From Chromera velia (taxonomy: Eukaryota; Sar; Chromeraceae): a stretch of 64,000 nt of DNA. How positions within the stretch are numbered: the first letter of the stretch is position 1; each line of letters opens with the position of its first letter. The notes below the pieces were generated by a model. The model did no database searches. It worked only from the letters and a program-made list of their open reading frames with translations, and was not told where the DNA came from. The translations under genes and the position numbers were made by a program. The DNA is taken from positions 1 to 64,000 of the forward strand of contig JAHBMJ010005572.1 of NCBI GenBank assembly GCA_018398765.1, written 5' to 3'. This document shows positions 34,801-46,108 of the stretch, one piece after another.

Positions 34801-37239
34801 AGGGAGGCGAACACTCTGCAGACAAGAGCGACAAAAATGGATTTTGTGCGAAAATTCATTCGAATAGAAGTTCTGCATGCCGTCTCTCTTCCTAGCTTGC
34901 TGCAACGTCTGCTTTGCTTCCTCTTCACCCCCCCCCCCTCTGATTTCCATTCGTCGTCTTCAGTCAGCACTACTTTTGACCCATTCGCTTCGCTGTCCTA
35001 CGCTCCTTCGTGACTCCCTTGTTCGTCTTGTTTTCAGGCAATGTCCTGGGTGTCAAGGGATTTTCGGTATTGGCTGAGTGCATCAGGGAAGGGAAAGCTG
35101 ACTCCCTCCGCAGTCTCGACCTTAGCGATACCAGATTGAACATGGATGGAATGGAGAATCTGTGCTCAGCCATCAAGGAGAGGGGGGGGATGAGAGTTGA
35201 GACTTTGGATTTCTCAGAGAATCAGCTGGCAGGGGAGAAAACAAAGAAACTGTGTTCAGTCCTTGACGCAGGTTCTCTGAAGTCTCTTCGTATGCTCTTG
35301 CTCAAAGGCTCACTTGCCTCGCAGTACGCAGTGAGGCCCATTGCAGACTCAATGCGAAAGGGCAGTCTCCCGAATCTTGAGGTGCTTGACCTCACGCGCA
35401 GCCCGTGGAGTGGTGGGTGGCGGGGTGACGTTCTGCAACTGTTTGAGGGGGCTCTTCACGTAGGCTTGGTCCCTCGTCTGAGAGAGTTGAATCTGGGGGT
35501 TTTAGGGAAGGGGGGAGACAGAGAAGTCGTCAGAGGGTTTCTTTCGTCTCTAAATGCCACAGAGTGTCCCCCTTCCCTCCAAGTTAGTATGGAAGTGGGT
35601 CCATGCTCTATGGATGCACCGGAGCTGTGCGAACTAGGTGCAGGGAAGTACGTACCCCCGTCTCTTCATGCCTGAAGTCCATCTGAGTGGGGAGAGAGTA
35701 CGTTCCTTCCTCAGAGGGTCAGTTAGCGCTCCTGAGGGGCGAACTTTTGACACCCATCGTCTGACTTTGGAGTTCAGGAAAGTTGAGTGGATCAATGAGG
35801 TTTTGGAATTGTTCGCACAGGCCCTCAGGAAAGGTCATTTCAGTTCCGTTGAGGAAGTATGGCTGGAGAGCGGAAACACGTCGTGGGAAGAGCTGCAGTC
35901 AGAGAATCCCGATGGAGGGGTTCTCAGTGGGGGGGTATCTGCGTTTTTCAGGGCCGTCAGTGATGTAAAGCTCGGCTCCCTCGCCTATCTCTCTTCCCAT
36001 GTACCCTTGACAAACGATCACGTTGTGATGCTAGCAGAGGGAGTGAGGAAGGGGAATTTGTGTGCTCTTGCGTCACTTGACATGAGTGGGTGTCGAGGGA
36101 TGGGAAAGGAAGGAACTGAGGCACTGATGGGGGCAGTGACTGACTCAGAGAGTGGGGACGGCATGCCTCCTCTGGAGGTTTTGTATCTCCCTGAAACGAA
36201 CGCAGGAGAGGGGGGGCTTGCCATTGGCACAGCTTTACTTTCTGAAAAGCTCCGCAGACTCCGGTGTCTCGACTTAAGAGATTCGGGTCTGACAGACGAG
36301 GGCCTCCGAGGGTTGGCAGATGCCGTGAGGGGAGGGGCAATGGAAATGGTCAGGCACATAGACTTGAGTGAAAATGCGGAGGTTGAGAAAGAAGTGTGGG
36401 GGGATTTCATGAAAGCGATCATTGAGAGTGAAAAGGGCCTCCCGCATCTACAGTCGCTGAAGATCATTGAAACCGCTGCAAAAAGTGCAGGAGGGCCAGT
36501 AGTGAGTGTCCTTGGTTCGGGGAAGTTGCCTTCTCTCGAGCGTCTGTTTCCTGGGAGGCGTTCTACGTCTACTGCCTTTTCCCTTAACCGGGAAGGGGTA
36601 GCGGCCCTCGCTGACACTGTGAGGGTTGGGGGCTTCCCCCCTTCGCTACAGCCAATCGCCTTCTGTCTTTCTGAAAACCCCCCCCGCATCGACGTTGACC
36701 CCGTGTTCTTTGCCATCGCGGAGAGTGAGAAGGGACTTCCGTCATGTATTGAGCGCCTTGATTTCAAGGGGGGGCGTCTAGGAGAAGGAGCGGTGGCTTT
36801 TCTTGCAGCCCGTGGGGGGGGAACTTCAGGGGGGAGATTGGTGGGGTTGGAGCAGCTGAATCTAGCTCAATGCGAAATTGACGACAACACGGTCAGAAGG
36901 CTCGGGGAGCTTTTCCGTGCGCATGAGTGTGGGACAATGAAGGAGGATCTGTACTTGCATTCGAACTGCATTAGCGTTGAAGGAGTCTCTGCATTCTTTG
37001 ATGCTCTGTCCGATCAGTCCCTTCCGAATCTTCAGAAATTATCTGTCGGTGGGCAGAGGGGAATTGAAGGGGGGGAGAACGAGAAGGACTTTTCCGTTTC
37101 TGTGATGGCTTTGGGTCATGGCCGTATTCAGGGTTCCGATCGAGGAGGTGGGAAGTTGCCTCGCTGTCTGGTTGATTTTGTCTTACGTGAGGTCGAGAAG
37201 GAGGAGGGGGGGGGTACAGCAGATGATGGTGACGTTTGA
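31860..37239 (+). CDS. Leucine-rich-repeat protein of ribonuclease-inhibitor type (5' end not determined)
   Basis: Supported exons: 31860-32117, 32849-32975, 33287-33352, 33577-33654, 33981-34103, 34391-34468, 35038-37239. With one base removed from the C5 run at 35655-35659, the sum is 2,931 nt (977 codons), all in phase. A 6-nt exon at 32210-32215 is also possible. From 33577 onward the protein is a run of LRRs of the ~28-residue RI/NLR type, e.g. LRSLDLSDTRLNMDGMENLC and LEVLDLTRS, with the pattern LxxLDLSxxxLxxxG. Such solenoids are protein-binding scaffolds. No NACHT, TIR, kinase or membrane segment is seen. The exon at 33287-33352 interrupts a repeat: joining its neighbours directly would give DLSGVHSVSPEKIY, a cleaner LRR. 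The acceptor at 34390 is weak. Low-complexity acidic residues end the protein. Confidence 0.7.
33009..33165. repeat. (GAAT)n microsatellite
   Basis: About 155 bases of GAAT with a few AAAT and one-base slips, in the intron 32976-33286 of the LRR gene. Confidence 0.9.
33359..33480. repeat. CTTTC/CTTCC simple-sequence tract
   Basis: A pyrimidine tract right after the donor at 33353. Its first ~25 bases match, on the opposite strand, the intron start after the third exon of the minus-strand gene at 28220-28190. Confidence 0.85.
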
Positions 37240-38339
37240 TGATGAGTGACTCCATTCGACATGGAGTGGATGTGTGTGTGTTTCTTGATCTTGGTTTGGG
37301 CGTCCATATGCATGATATGGCTCCTGTGAGTAACGATTCGAAAAAAGCAGCAGGGCGGCTGGAGGAGGGGCCCTGCCGAAGGGAAACAGCGGCGTAGGGC
37401 CGTGGGTGGTTCTAGCAAAAGGGGGAATGCACAGAGACAGATACTCTCACGAAAATTCGCTTTTGTTTCTTTTTCCTTTCGGTCGATCTGCATTGACGTG
37501 AACACGCTTCCCTTCTGGCTTTTTCGGTGGGGCGTTTTTTTCATTATCCGTAGTCACCTTTTGGCCCCTCATTTGGCTGTGCAAAACTCTTTTTTCTTTT
37601 GTCAATGGACGAGGCACTATCTTTTTCTTTGCTTTTCTGTCCTCTGTCCTGCACGGGATCCCCGTAGTCTCATTGTTTGCTTTTGCCGGCCTTCTCTCTT
37701 GTTAGTTGAGACTCTGAGGATGGGTGACTGAAGGCTTTGAAAAGGAAAAAAACTCAGTTGAAGACTGCATGCATCTGTCACATACTCATTTCATCAATCA
37801 ATCATCCAACTAACATGGCGATGGAGTTTGAGCCCCCCCCCTTACACCCTGGCCCCGAATTCCATGCAGTTGAGGTTCAGGGCGCTGGTACGTATTTGGT
37901 GGCGATGCTGTCAATTTGAGCAGCTCACATTTTTGACCTGCCCACTCGCTCTCTCTTTCGGACTCTCTCAGTCGCACGCGCACTTGCTCTCTCACTGTCT
38001 GAGTCCCCCACCAGCCAGTCACTAAGTCCCGACAGTCTGTACCAATTCAGCAAAGGTACGCTCGTATACATTTGTCTTCTTTTTTGTTCTCTGAATGGAC
38101 GAGTGAACGAATTAATACTTCTACGAATGCTTTGAAATTAAAGTAGAGGGAGTGGACCTGCCAAGCGACCTGCAAGGCACTCACGCAGTTTGTCAGTCAT
38201 CCTGTCAGTTAGTCAGCCAATGGATGGATTGTCGCCTCTTCACTCGTTCACTCTCACACTGCCACCGTGGGCCGTGACCTAGGCCGTGACACTCTTTCAC
38301 TCCGAGTCGCTCACTCTCTCAGCCGCGCACATCAGCCAG
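37240..38339. other. Intergenic region downstream of the LRR gene
   Basis: Moderately GC-rich to about 38100, with CTCTCT/CAGTCAGT motifs. No frame with coding character or recognisable RNA gene is seen. Confidence 0.5.
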
Positions 38340-38610
38340 CCATTCAGTTTGACAATGACGGTTTGAGTATCATGAATAGATGAAAGTCTAGACGTTAGAG
38401 AAGTTCCGAGTCAGGCCTACTATAACTTTAATGAGGAATGGACTTAGCAAATGCCGAAGAAGGCATTCGGACGGAGGAACGTCAAGTATGAGGTCGCATG
38501 AGAGAGAGAGCTAGCAGCGAGAGCAGTAACCAGGACAGAAGGAAGAGACGAAAGACGTATAGGCCAGACGCTAGGAACAAACTTTAAGTCAATATCCCCC
38601 ATGAGGAATG
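38340..38610. repeat. Dispersed repeat, GC-richer copy
   Basis: Shares its right end with the repeat at about 25975-26190. It also carries ATGAGGAATGGAC at 38433-38445 and again at 38601-38613, a direct repeat flanking about 155 bases. Confidence 0.35.
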
Positions 38611-38998
38611 GACCGACGACGATGAAATATATAGCATGATAATCATTTTTTCGAAAGAATCATTAGATTCATTACTTGATATTTAACTTGAATTTAGTTT
38701 AGTAATTTCTTTCGATAACTCCCGACTGCAATGTCACTGCATAGAAATATGCAAATTTCTTTTTTTCTTCTAGTTTTTCTCGTATTGAAATTATGTTTAG
38801 AATTATATAATGATCAGGTGACTTGAATAACCGGTAGCCATCGCAAACCACTGGCGAATCTAGGGGGAAATGGCAGGTGAAAAAGGTAAAACAGTTAAAA
38901 AAGTGTCCGTTCAGAGCTAGGTTCAGAGCCGATTGCAATTAAGGTGATGATAAAATTAAAATCTGTCCTGCTTCTATCGACTTGCCAAATGCTAGACG

Positions 38999-39032
<34 letters not shown>
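38999..39032. repeat. (TA)n microsatellite
   Basis: About 16 TA units in AT-rich intergenic DNA. Confidence 0.9.
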
Positions 39033-39035
<3 letters not shown>

Positions 39036-39142
39036 TGGGCCGATGTAAAGGCCGATGGCGATGGCGTAAATCACTTATCACTTATGATAAAAACGATATG
39101 TAACCGCCTCAATTCATTCAATTCATGTATACTATTATTATA

Positions 39143-39543
39143 CTACCTAGGGGGACAAAATTAATGCATAATTTTTTTAAAAAAAACGAAGATTTGAGTT
39201 TGTTAGAAAAAAGGGGCGGTGTTGGACCAAGCTGACCAAGTAAACTTAGTGAAGACTTATACTAACTAGTTCGGTCCTACGGGCCTCACATTGGGTCAAA
39301 AATTTAGTTTGAAGTCCTACTAGTAGAATTTTTTTTTCAATTCCTAGAGCTCTCCTAGACTACCATTTTTTCAATTTTACAGATTTGACATATAAAGCAA
39401 AACGACAGAGCTATGTATAAATAGGAAGTTATCTTCTAGTCTGACGTTAGATTACTTTTACTAGGATGCCACAAGCCCATGATGATTGTGTTGAAGATAT
39501 GCTTCCTAGATATGATATGCATTAATTTTGTCCCCCTAGGTAG
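39143..39543. mobile_element. Mariner/Stowaway-like MITE with perfect terminal inverted repeats
   Basis: CTACCTAGGGGGACAAAATT begins at 39143 and its exact reverse complement ends at 39543. The perfect match continues to ATGCATA on the inner side (39143-39170 against 39516-39543). TA lies at both outer borders (39141-39142 and 39544-39545), the target-site duplication typical of Tc1/mariner and Stowaway elements. The 401-base element has no coding capacity. Confidence 0.75.
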
Positions 39544-39730
39544 TATATGTACATGAACCACGCCTGTAGTAGTTACGAACATTAGAAACTTTTCCATCTA
39601 TAGCTATCGAAAAGCTGTGGTGGCTGCCCAGTAGGGGATTTTCATTGTCACTAGAAAGAGAACCAAGTTGCCCAAATTCCAGATCGAGAGATACCAAGGC
39701 AGATACCTGCAAAACCAATGAAAGCAAACC

Positions 39731-42171
39731 TTAGAAAATGAGGCAGAGACTTTCATTTGGCTGCACAAAGTCTCTGCGAGCACGGACGCGCGACTGGACA
39801 CTCGAGCAGATGCATGAATTGAAGGAAGAGCTTCGGAACAGAGTGAGAGCCAGAAAGGTCAACAGAACGTGCAAGCTTTTCAATAAACTGAAGAAGAAAG
39901 GATTCTCAAAGGCGCTGCTTGGACCCTCCGAGAAAAAATGAACCGCCTTTCCGGGAGTTTCATTCACAAATACCCAAATCAACTGGTGAACCCCCCGAAC
40001 ACTCCCATATATCCCCCCCGTCTCCATCGCACGGTCACGCCTTTGTGTCTGACTACTGACTGACTTGTACCACACATCCAAATCATATCTCCTGATGGCA
40101 GGCACAAAGTTCACGTCTTTCCAGCAGCTGTAGCACAAATTGATATTCAGGTGAATCACCCTCCGGTTCTCCGTTTCTCCCGGCTTCACCCGAGTCACAA
40201 ATTCATACGGAGTCAGAAGACGGCTCATGCACCCAAGCAGGCAGCACGTGACTGAGGAGACGGCCCAACTCCAGATAGAGGGCCCAGACGAGTATACGCA
40301 GAGAACCCAAAAGCAAAGGGGCATGAACCAGACGTGGTGGGTGGCCGTCACACGTCGAATTGAAGGCTGCAGGCATGCGTGCATCCGTTCACGCATAGGC
40401 AGAGAGAGACATGCATATATGCGGAGAGTTAGTTGCGACGTCGTTCTCCCACAACCCGTTTATTCTTCTTCTTTTGCCCAGAGCCTGGTTGTCTCCAGAG
40501 AGAGACCAACCCTGCCCGCGCCCAAGCGGACAGAGTGATGGAAGGAATGTCACATGCCGGCGCAAGCCAGCTAACTTTGTCCCGCGCTTTCTGTCTCTTT
40601 TTCTCCCGCCTCTTCTACCTCCTCTCCCTCTTTGCTCAAGCATCAGAACTTCGTGAGGCTGTGGAAGGTGATAGCGAGTAAGTAAGAAAGAAAACTTTGC
40701 AGTAGAGTGCTCTTTTCGTTCCTTTTAGTGGCCCTCTGAGACAATCAAAGTCCCATAAATTGACAGACAAACAGAGAGAGAGACAAACAGACAGACAGAC
40801 AGACAGATAGACAGACAGACAAACAGAGAGTCCGGAAAAAGACAAGAAAGAAACTCACGGTTTCTGGCCAGGTCAAGTATTTACAGACTCCCAGAGGAAA
40901 TTTCCCAAGGACCAAAAACCCCAAAATGTCAAGATACCACATCACCTGGTCTGCAGTGCAGGGGAACAGGAGGCCTTCCACACGCAGAGATAGAGACATA
41001 GAAGAGAAAGGCAGGCAGGGAGGCGGCTGGACAAGTGAGAGTGCGGACATTCGTGCGAGATAGCAGCGAGGTTATTTGAATGTGAAGAACGACAAATGAA
41101 GATGGATGGAGGAGGCAACAGGATCGGTGTTTCTTCCCTCGAAAACCCGCCCTCTTGATATACCGACCGAGAAAACCAACTTGAAGGGCCAAAACCTCAT
41201 TAGACCCCCGAATGGTGCGAACATCCATAAACTGCTTATACCATGAGAAACACAGATCTGTCCCTCCATCAGCAAGAGGAATGCCCCAACCGTCAACACA
41301 CCTTCTTGGCCACCTGCATGCCTCGTGTGTACTGTGACTGTCTGCCTACACACAATTGTATCTGCCCACATGCCTGCCTCCCTTTCGGCCTACACCCATC
41401 CACCCACCTATGGCCACACTGCACCCAGCTGCACCGATTATCAGAGGCTCCCTCAGACGAATTCCTGCAAGAAGAACAGAAGGGAATGAGAAGAGGCAGG
41501 CGGAGGGTCAAAAAGAAAACGTGTAAAGAAGACAGATTGTCAGTGGTTGAGCAAGCGTGAGTGGACAAGTCCAGTAAAGAACGATCGAGCAAATTGGCAA
41601 CTGTGAGCAAGGCTGACTCAGTGACACTGCCAATATGGTTTCGTTCAGCCTCGCGTGTTATCACACCAAGAAAGCCGACCAAGACAGATTATTCCACACA
41701 AATTCAGAGAGAGACCAAACAAGACCAGGAAGGACGACTCCGAATCTTGTGGAAGGAAGAAGAAAAAAAGCATTCCTCTTCTCCCTCCCCCAACTTGCAT
41801 GACCAACCGAATCCAAAGAGCATGAAGGCAAAATTGCAGGCCCACAGACTGTCCAGAAGAGACGTTTTGTCCCCCAGTAGAAGCCGGCTCGTGAGCAGAA
41901 GAAGGTAGTAGAAGAACGCCAGGCTTTCTAGGCCATCCAATACGCTGTCTTCTGCTGGAAGGGTTTTGGGTCTCTGGCTAGGAGGGACTAGAGATACACA
42001 GTACACGCAACCAGACAGAACGACTACAGAGGTCAGAAAAAAAGAAAAAAGCGCCCACGCATAGGACTCAAAGAGTTTGTTCTCGGAAGAAAACTCCAGC
42101 TCCCGCAATCGCACCCTGTCGTTTTGCCCCTTCAGCCCAGGCCCCGCCATCTCCTTCTTCCTACTTTTCAT
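39731..42171 (-). CDS. Multi-pass membrane protein of unknown family (5 exons, 432 aa)
   Basis: Proposed exons in coding order: 42171-41808, 41464-41408, 41313-41164, 40950-40859, 40366-39731. All phases match and they total 1,299 nt. The start is the ATG of MKSRKKEMAG. There are about seven or eight hydrophobic segments, including WALFSFFLTSVVVLSGCVYC, LAFFYYLLLLTSRLLL, the LIIGAAGC segment and VWFMPLCFWVLCVYS. The stretch WYLDILGFLVLGKFPLGVCK followed by THHVWFMPL is distinctive and probably a family signature, but I cannot name the family. The third exon is symmetric (phase 1-1, 150 nt), so it could be skipped without a shift. The last ~80 residues are less certain, since the opposite strand has a 67-codon ATG frame over the same bases (39738-39941). 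Confidence 0.6.
40773..40832. repeat. (ACAG)n microsatellite
   Basis: ACAGAC/ACAG units just downstream of the donor at 40858 in an intron of the minus-strand membrane-protein gene. Confidence 0.85.
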
Positions 42172-42883
42172 AGCGAGTTTTTCGAGCGCCACCCTGCCAA
42201 AGAACTCACTCTAACACAAACGAAGACAAGTTGGTTCGCCTGGCTTTTCGGCATTCCCTCCATCTACCCTTTCTGTCTGGATATGCAGTCTGGATCAGCA
42301 TGAGTGGGCCGTTCGCGAATTTCGAATCTCGCAGTACACACGCATGCACTGTGATGACCCACAGCTTCTATGGGCAGACCATATATGTGCTGGTTGAGAC
42401 AGGCAGTGACACGAAGTTGCGTTGATCCTTTTGACATTTAATCAACTGTTCAAATGATTCGTCCTCTGAGTATATATTCGATCCTCAAGCCTGACGATTC
42501 GACGAACCATCGAATCATCGCGAACCTTAAACGGTAAACGGAGACGGGATATCGAGATGCATGTAGAGTCAGCGTAGACGGCACGTAGACGGCTTCAAGC
42601 CATGCAGGCGATATAGTACTAGCGCGCGCGTGCGTCAATGCTAGCAGCATCTACAGCATCTAGCAGCTAACGCGGCGCGGTTCCGAGCTATCGTGCAGTC
42701 TTCGATTGCACTTGCAAAAGTACCAAGACTCCCGTCTCCGATCAGACTGTGCTGTTGCATCCTTCGTCCCGTCAGCACTCACACGTCATTGTGAACGGTT
42801 TTGGACGCACGTTTTCTCTCTATTTGTAGAAGAAGAAGATTTTCCTGCACTGTCTCCCTGTCATTTCGAATTTTTGAAAAGAG
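42172..42883. promoter_or_regulatory. Divergent intergenic region between two membrane-protein genes
   Basis: About 700 bases separate the start codons of the minus-strand membrane gene (42171) and the plus-strand TMEM184-like gene (42884), so it probably holds both promoters. It includes TCGCG/GCGCGCG-rich sequence near 42620-42690. No specific element is assigned. Confidence 0.35.
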
Positions 42884-45800
42884 ATGACCGCCGTCTCCCC
42901 CAGCGACATGTGGTCGCTGACGCTTATGGTCTCTTTCTGGCTGCTGCGGCATCGACATGCAGCTCTGTCGGTGTCTGCAGCCATCAAACATGGGACTCAG
43001 AATCCCTTCCAGAAAGTGCGGACTACCATCCAGTGGATGGTGATGATGGTGCCAGTGTACACCTGGTCCGCTTTCTTGGCTCTTGTCCTGTGCCGGGCGA
43101 CCATCCCATGGTTCGAGCTCTGCATCGTTCTGAGGGAATTTTTCGAGAGCTATGTCGTTCTTGCTTTTATTTTGTTTTGCTTGCACTACCTGACGACGGT
43201 CATTTCGAGGGAGCAGAAGAGCGCTGTGGCGAAGGAGTACCACCCGTTCGTGATCCTCCATGAGCCACCGTCTACATGCTGTGGACGGTTCAGGCTGGAG
43301 AAGGGCGTCCCCTTTGTGCGCTGAACGGTCCTGGGTGGCCTCCAGTTTGTGATCTACGCCGTGTTTGACGTTTTTCTTCGTCTGGCGGCATTCTATGCAA
43401 AGCACGCCTGCGACCGCCCCACTGCCAGCTTCTGGCTTTACGTCTCCTCGGGGACTCTGCGAACCATCTCGCAGTGCGTCGCCATCTTCGCCATGTGGTA
43501 CTTTTTCAAGGCCACAGAAGAGAGACTCAAGCCCGTAAAGGCGGAGCTGAAGTTCTTGGCCATCAAGGGGGTAGTTGCCTTCTGCTTCTGGCAGGGGCTC
43601 TTCTTTAACGGTGAGTCGAACAGGCACGTCGTGTTCGAAGGACAGCTGGTTTCTTTTACCCCGCTAGCTGTTTCTCCCCGAATTCCTTTTGTATCCTCTA
43701 CTTGTTCCTCTGTCGTCTCCCTTTCTATTTGTCCCATGAGGTTTCCAATCGTGCTGTGCTGTTGCTCTCCCTTTCTCTTGTTGCTGTTGCTCTCCCTTTC
43801 TCTTGTTGCTGTTGCTCTCCCTTTCTCTTGTTGCTGTTGCTCTCCCTTTCTCTTGTTGCTGTTGCTCTCCCTTTCTCTTGTTGCTGTTGCTCTCCCTTTC
43901 TCTTGTTGCTGTTGCTCTCCCTTTCTCTTGTTGCCATGCCGAGAAAATCTTTCTCCCTTCCCCCTTCCCTCCCTCCTTCTGTCTGATCCCCCTTGTCGTT
44001 GTTCACGCAGTTGCGGTCTACTTCCGAATCGGGTACCTGGAGCCGGGAGCGGGCCTGGGTACACTGTTCCAGAACAGAAAGCAGGTGAGAGGGTGGAAGC
44101 ATTCAAGTAAGAGGAGAGTGAATGAGTGAGTGAGTGAGTGAGTGAGTGAGTGAGTGCTAGGAGTGAGTGAGTGAGTGAGTAGGAGAGCGGAGACACGAGT
44201 GAGTAGGTGTTTGAGTGGGTGTTTTGGTGAGGGGTGGGTGGGTGGCTGGGTGGATGAGCTACCGAGTGTGTGAGTGTAGGTGAGGATAAGGGAGTGTAAA
44301 TGCGTGTGTGTGTGGAGAGAGAGAGGGGGATAGAGAAATACAGAGAGACAGACACATACACACACACACACAGTGTCACACACACACACACACACACAGA
44401 CACGCACACACATACACACACACACACACAAACACTTGCAGGTAGGGCCCATCACAAACGATTCTTCCACCGTCACTGAGACCATTCCGAAGCTCTACGT
44501 ATACAGAGACGAGACCCTCAATCCTGTGGCCGAGAACGGCACCACTGAGGAGGTCTTCACCATGGACCACATTGAGTCAGAATCAGACACCCGGTCCTGC
44601 TCTACCTGTTTCTCAATCGTGACTGTCCCCATGGAGTCTTCCTGTCGTGCTGGCACCACTGCTACCGTCCCCGCCACCATGCTCCTCGGCACACTCGGCT
44701 CCAAGGCCGGCTCTGACGACTGCCCTGAGGGAACCGCCACCATCGGCGAGGGTCCCTCCATGACCTGCATGCACCACTCAGACCTACGAGGACATCCCCA
44801 TGGAGGCCTACACCACCTCCTCCATCTCCTACAAGTCCCCTACCGTCACTGAGACTGCCCCCAAGCTCCACAGAGAGGACTCAGAGGAGACTACGACTGT
44901 GAGTCACTCTCTTTCCTTCTCTGCCAACGGCGATCCTCCGGTCAGTCAGGCAGTCATGAAGCGAGCTCGCACTGAGGGGGTGGGGGATCACACATATTCA
45001 CAGAGAGAGAGAGAGAGAGACCCACCGTATCCCTCATTTTTTTTTTCATGTCAACTCACGTCTTGGGCCTGTTCCTCTCCCTTCCTCCTTCAGAATCTCT
45101 GCCTCTGAGTTTGTTTCAGGTCGCGGCCGCCCTGAACAACGGGCTGATCGTCGTAGAGATGTTTGGCTTCTCGATCCTGCACAGAGTTGTCTTTGACCCC
45201 GAGGAATTTGCGCCATCCATGCGCGGCTGCCAAGCAGGAAGGGCTTCTTGCGAAGTCGGGGAGAGAGAACGAGGTCAGCATCTTTTCTAAGACTTCTCTG
45301 CCTCCCTCTGTCTGTTTCCTTCTTGTTACTTTTGTGCGTGCTTTGACCTCTGTCTCTGTCTCGGTCTGTCTCTTTATCCGGCAATAAATGTATGTGTGTC
45401 TGTTAAGTTGTCCGCTCGGTCTATGTCTCTTGCAATGGTGTGTTTTACTGTTCATCTGTGTATCTCCCTGTCCTCCTAGCTGGCCTTTGCGACGCCTTCG
45501 AGCATTGGATTCCCTTGATAATTTGTCTCTCTCCCTTGTATGATGACCTGCTCATAGTATTTTGTTACCTCTAGCTCCGCTTTGGTGTTTGCAGGACGAA
45601 GCAGGAGATCGCGACAAGGACGTCAGAGAGAAGTGAGTTGTGTGACAGTCACTTTTTTTCACTTTCTTCCTCCTCCACCGAAGCATCGACGTTCTTTTCA
45701 GGCCCACCTGCAGTTGTTACCGCTCTCATCCTGTATATCAATGCCTTTCCAACCGTCTCGGAGTCCGAGTCGGTGTTGTCTTACGTCATCTGGAAAAAAG

Positions 45801-46108
45801 AAATTTAAATTTATTGCCCCTCTCCGTGTGCTCAAATGCTCTCGTCGTGCAGCGCGCCCCCCAACCCCAACCAGGAGGCCTTGGCCATCTGGAAGGCGAA
45901 CTTTGATGCCTTCAATTTCTCTGATTTTTGCAGAGTCCTTCTGACCTCTGTGATTTTCTGCTTTTCCGTTCCAGAGTCAGTCAACAGAGCCGATGGTAGT
46001 TGGTTTAGTCATGCACATCAGCTTCTTAGACAATGCGTGCACAGACCACGCGGTTGCCACACAGCTAGTACGTCCCCTAATTCAAACGATGTTCGAAGAA
46101 ACAGCTAG
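42884..46108 (+). CDS. TMEM184 / OST-alpha family membrane protein (6 exons, about 561 aa) with an in-frame TGA
   Basis: Proposed exons: 42884-43610, 44011-44084, 44442-44898, 45120-45254, 45595-45632, 45853-46108. The family call (Solute_trans_a, DUF300) rests on an ordered set of motifs: QWMVMMVPVYTW, REFFESYVVLAFILFCLHYL, VLGGLQFVIYAVFD, FLAIKGVVAFCFWQG and NNGLIVVEMFGFSI, all in the expected order for this seven-helix family. Members act in vesicle or plasma membranes, with OST-alpha in organic-solute transport. Two defects are visible. A TGA at 43322-43324 interrupts exon 1 between PFVR and TVLGGLQF in the same frame. Exon 3 changes frame by one base near 44770. Exon 3 encodes a Thr/Glu-rich loop with twofold TVTET-PKL and is absent from typical members as far as I know. 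The 3' end is uncertain. Confidence 0.75.
43761..43934. repeat. 25-bp minisatellite, about 7 copies
   Basis: The unit starts GTTGCTCTCCCTTTCTCTTG and repeats nearly without change in the first intron (43611-44010) of the TMEM184-like gene. Confidence 0.9.
44117..44435. repeat. (GAGT)n, then GGTG-rich, then (CA)n tracts
   Basis: Simple repeats filling the intron 44085-44441 right up to the acceptor at 44441. Confidence 0.85.

Noticed and set aside
34578-34867. Two open frames in the middle of the LRR gene
   Set aside because: They lie in the intron 34469-35037, have no LRR pattern and lack suitable splice sites.
39738-39941. A 67-codon plus-strand gene (MRQRLSFGCT...)
   Set aside because: It is antisense to the last exon of the membrane-protein gene and its charged composition is what antisense of hydrophobic codons gives. 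It cannot be fully excluded.
42706-43263. A 185-codon plus-strand frame
   Set aside because: It overlaps the TMEM184-like exon in another frame and has no family features.
43316-43345. A 30-base mini-intron removing the in-frame TGA
   Set aside because: It has GT and AG ends but would delete the conserved VLGGLQ block, and other introns in the window are about 100 bases or longer.
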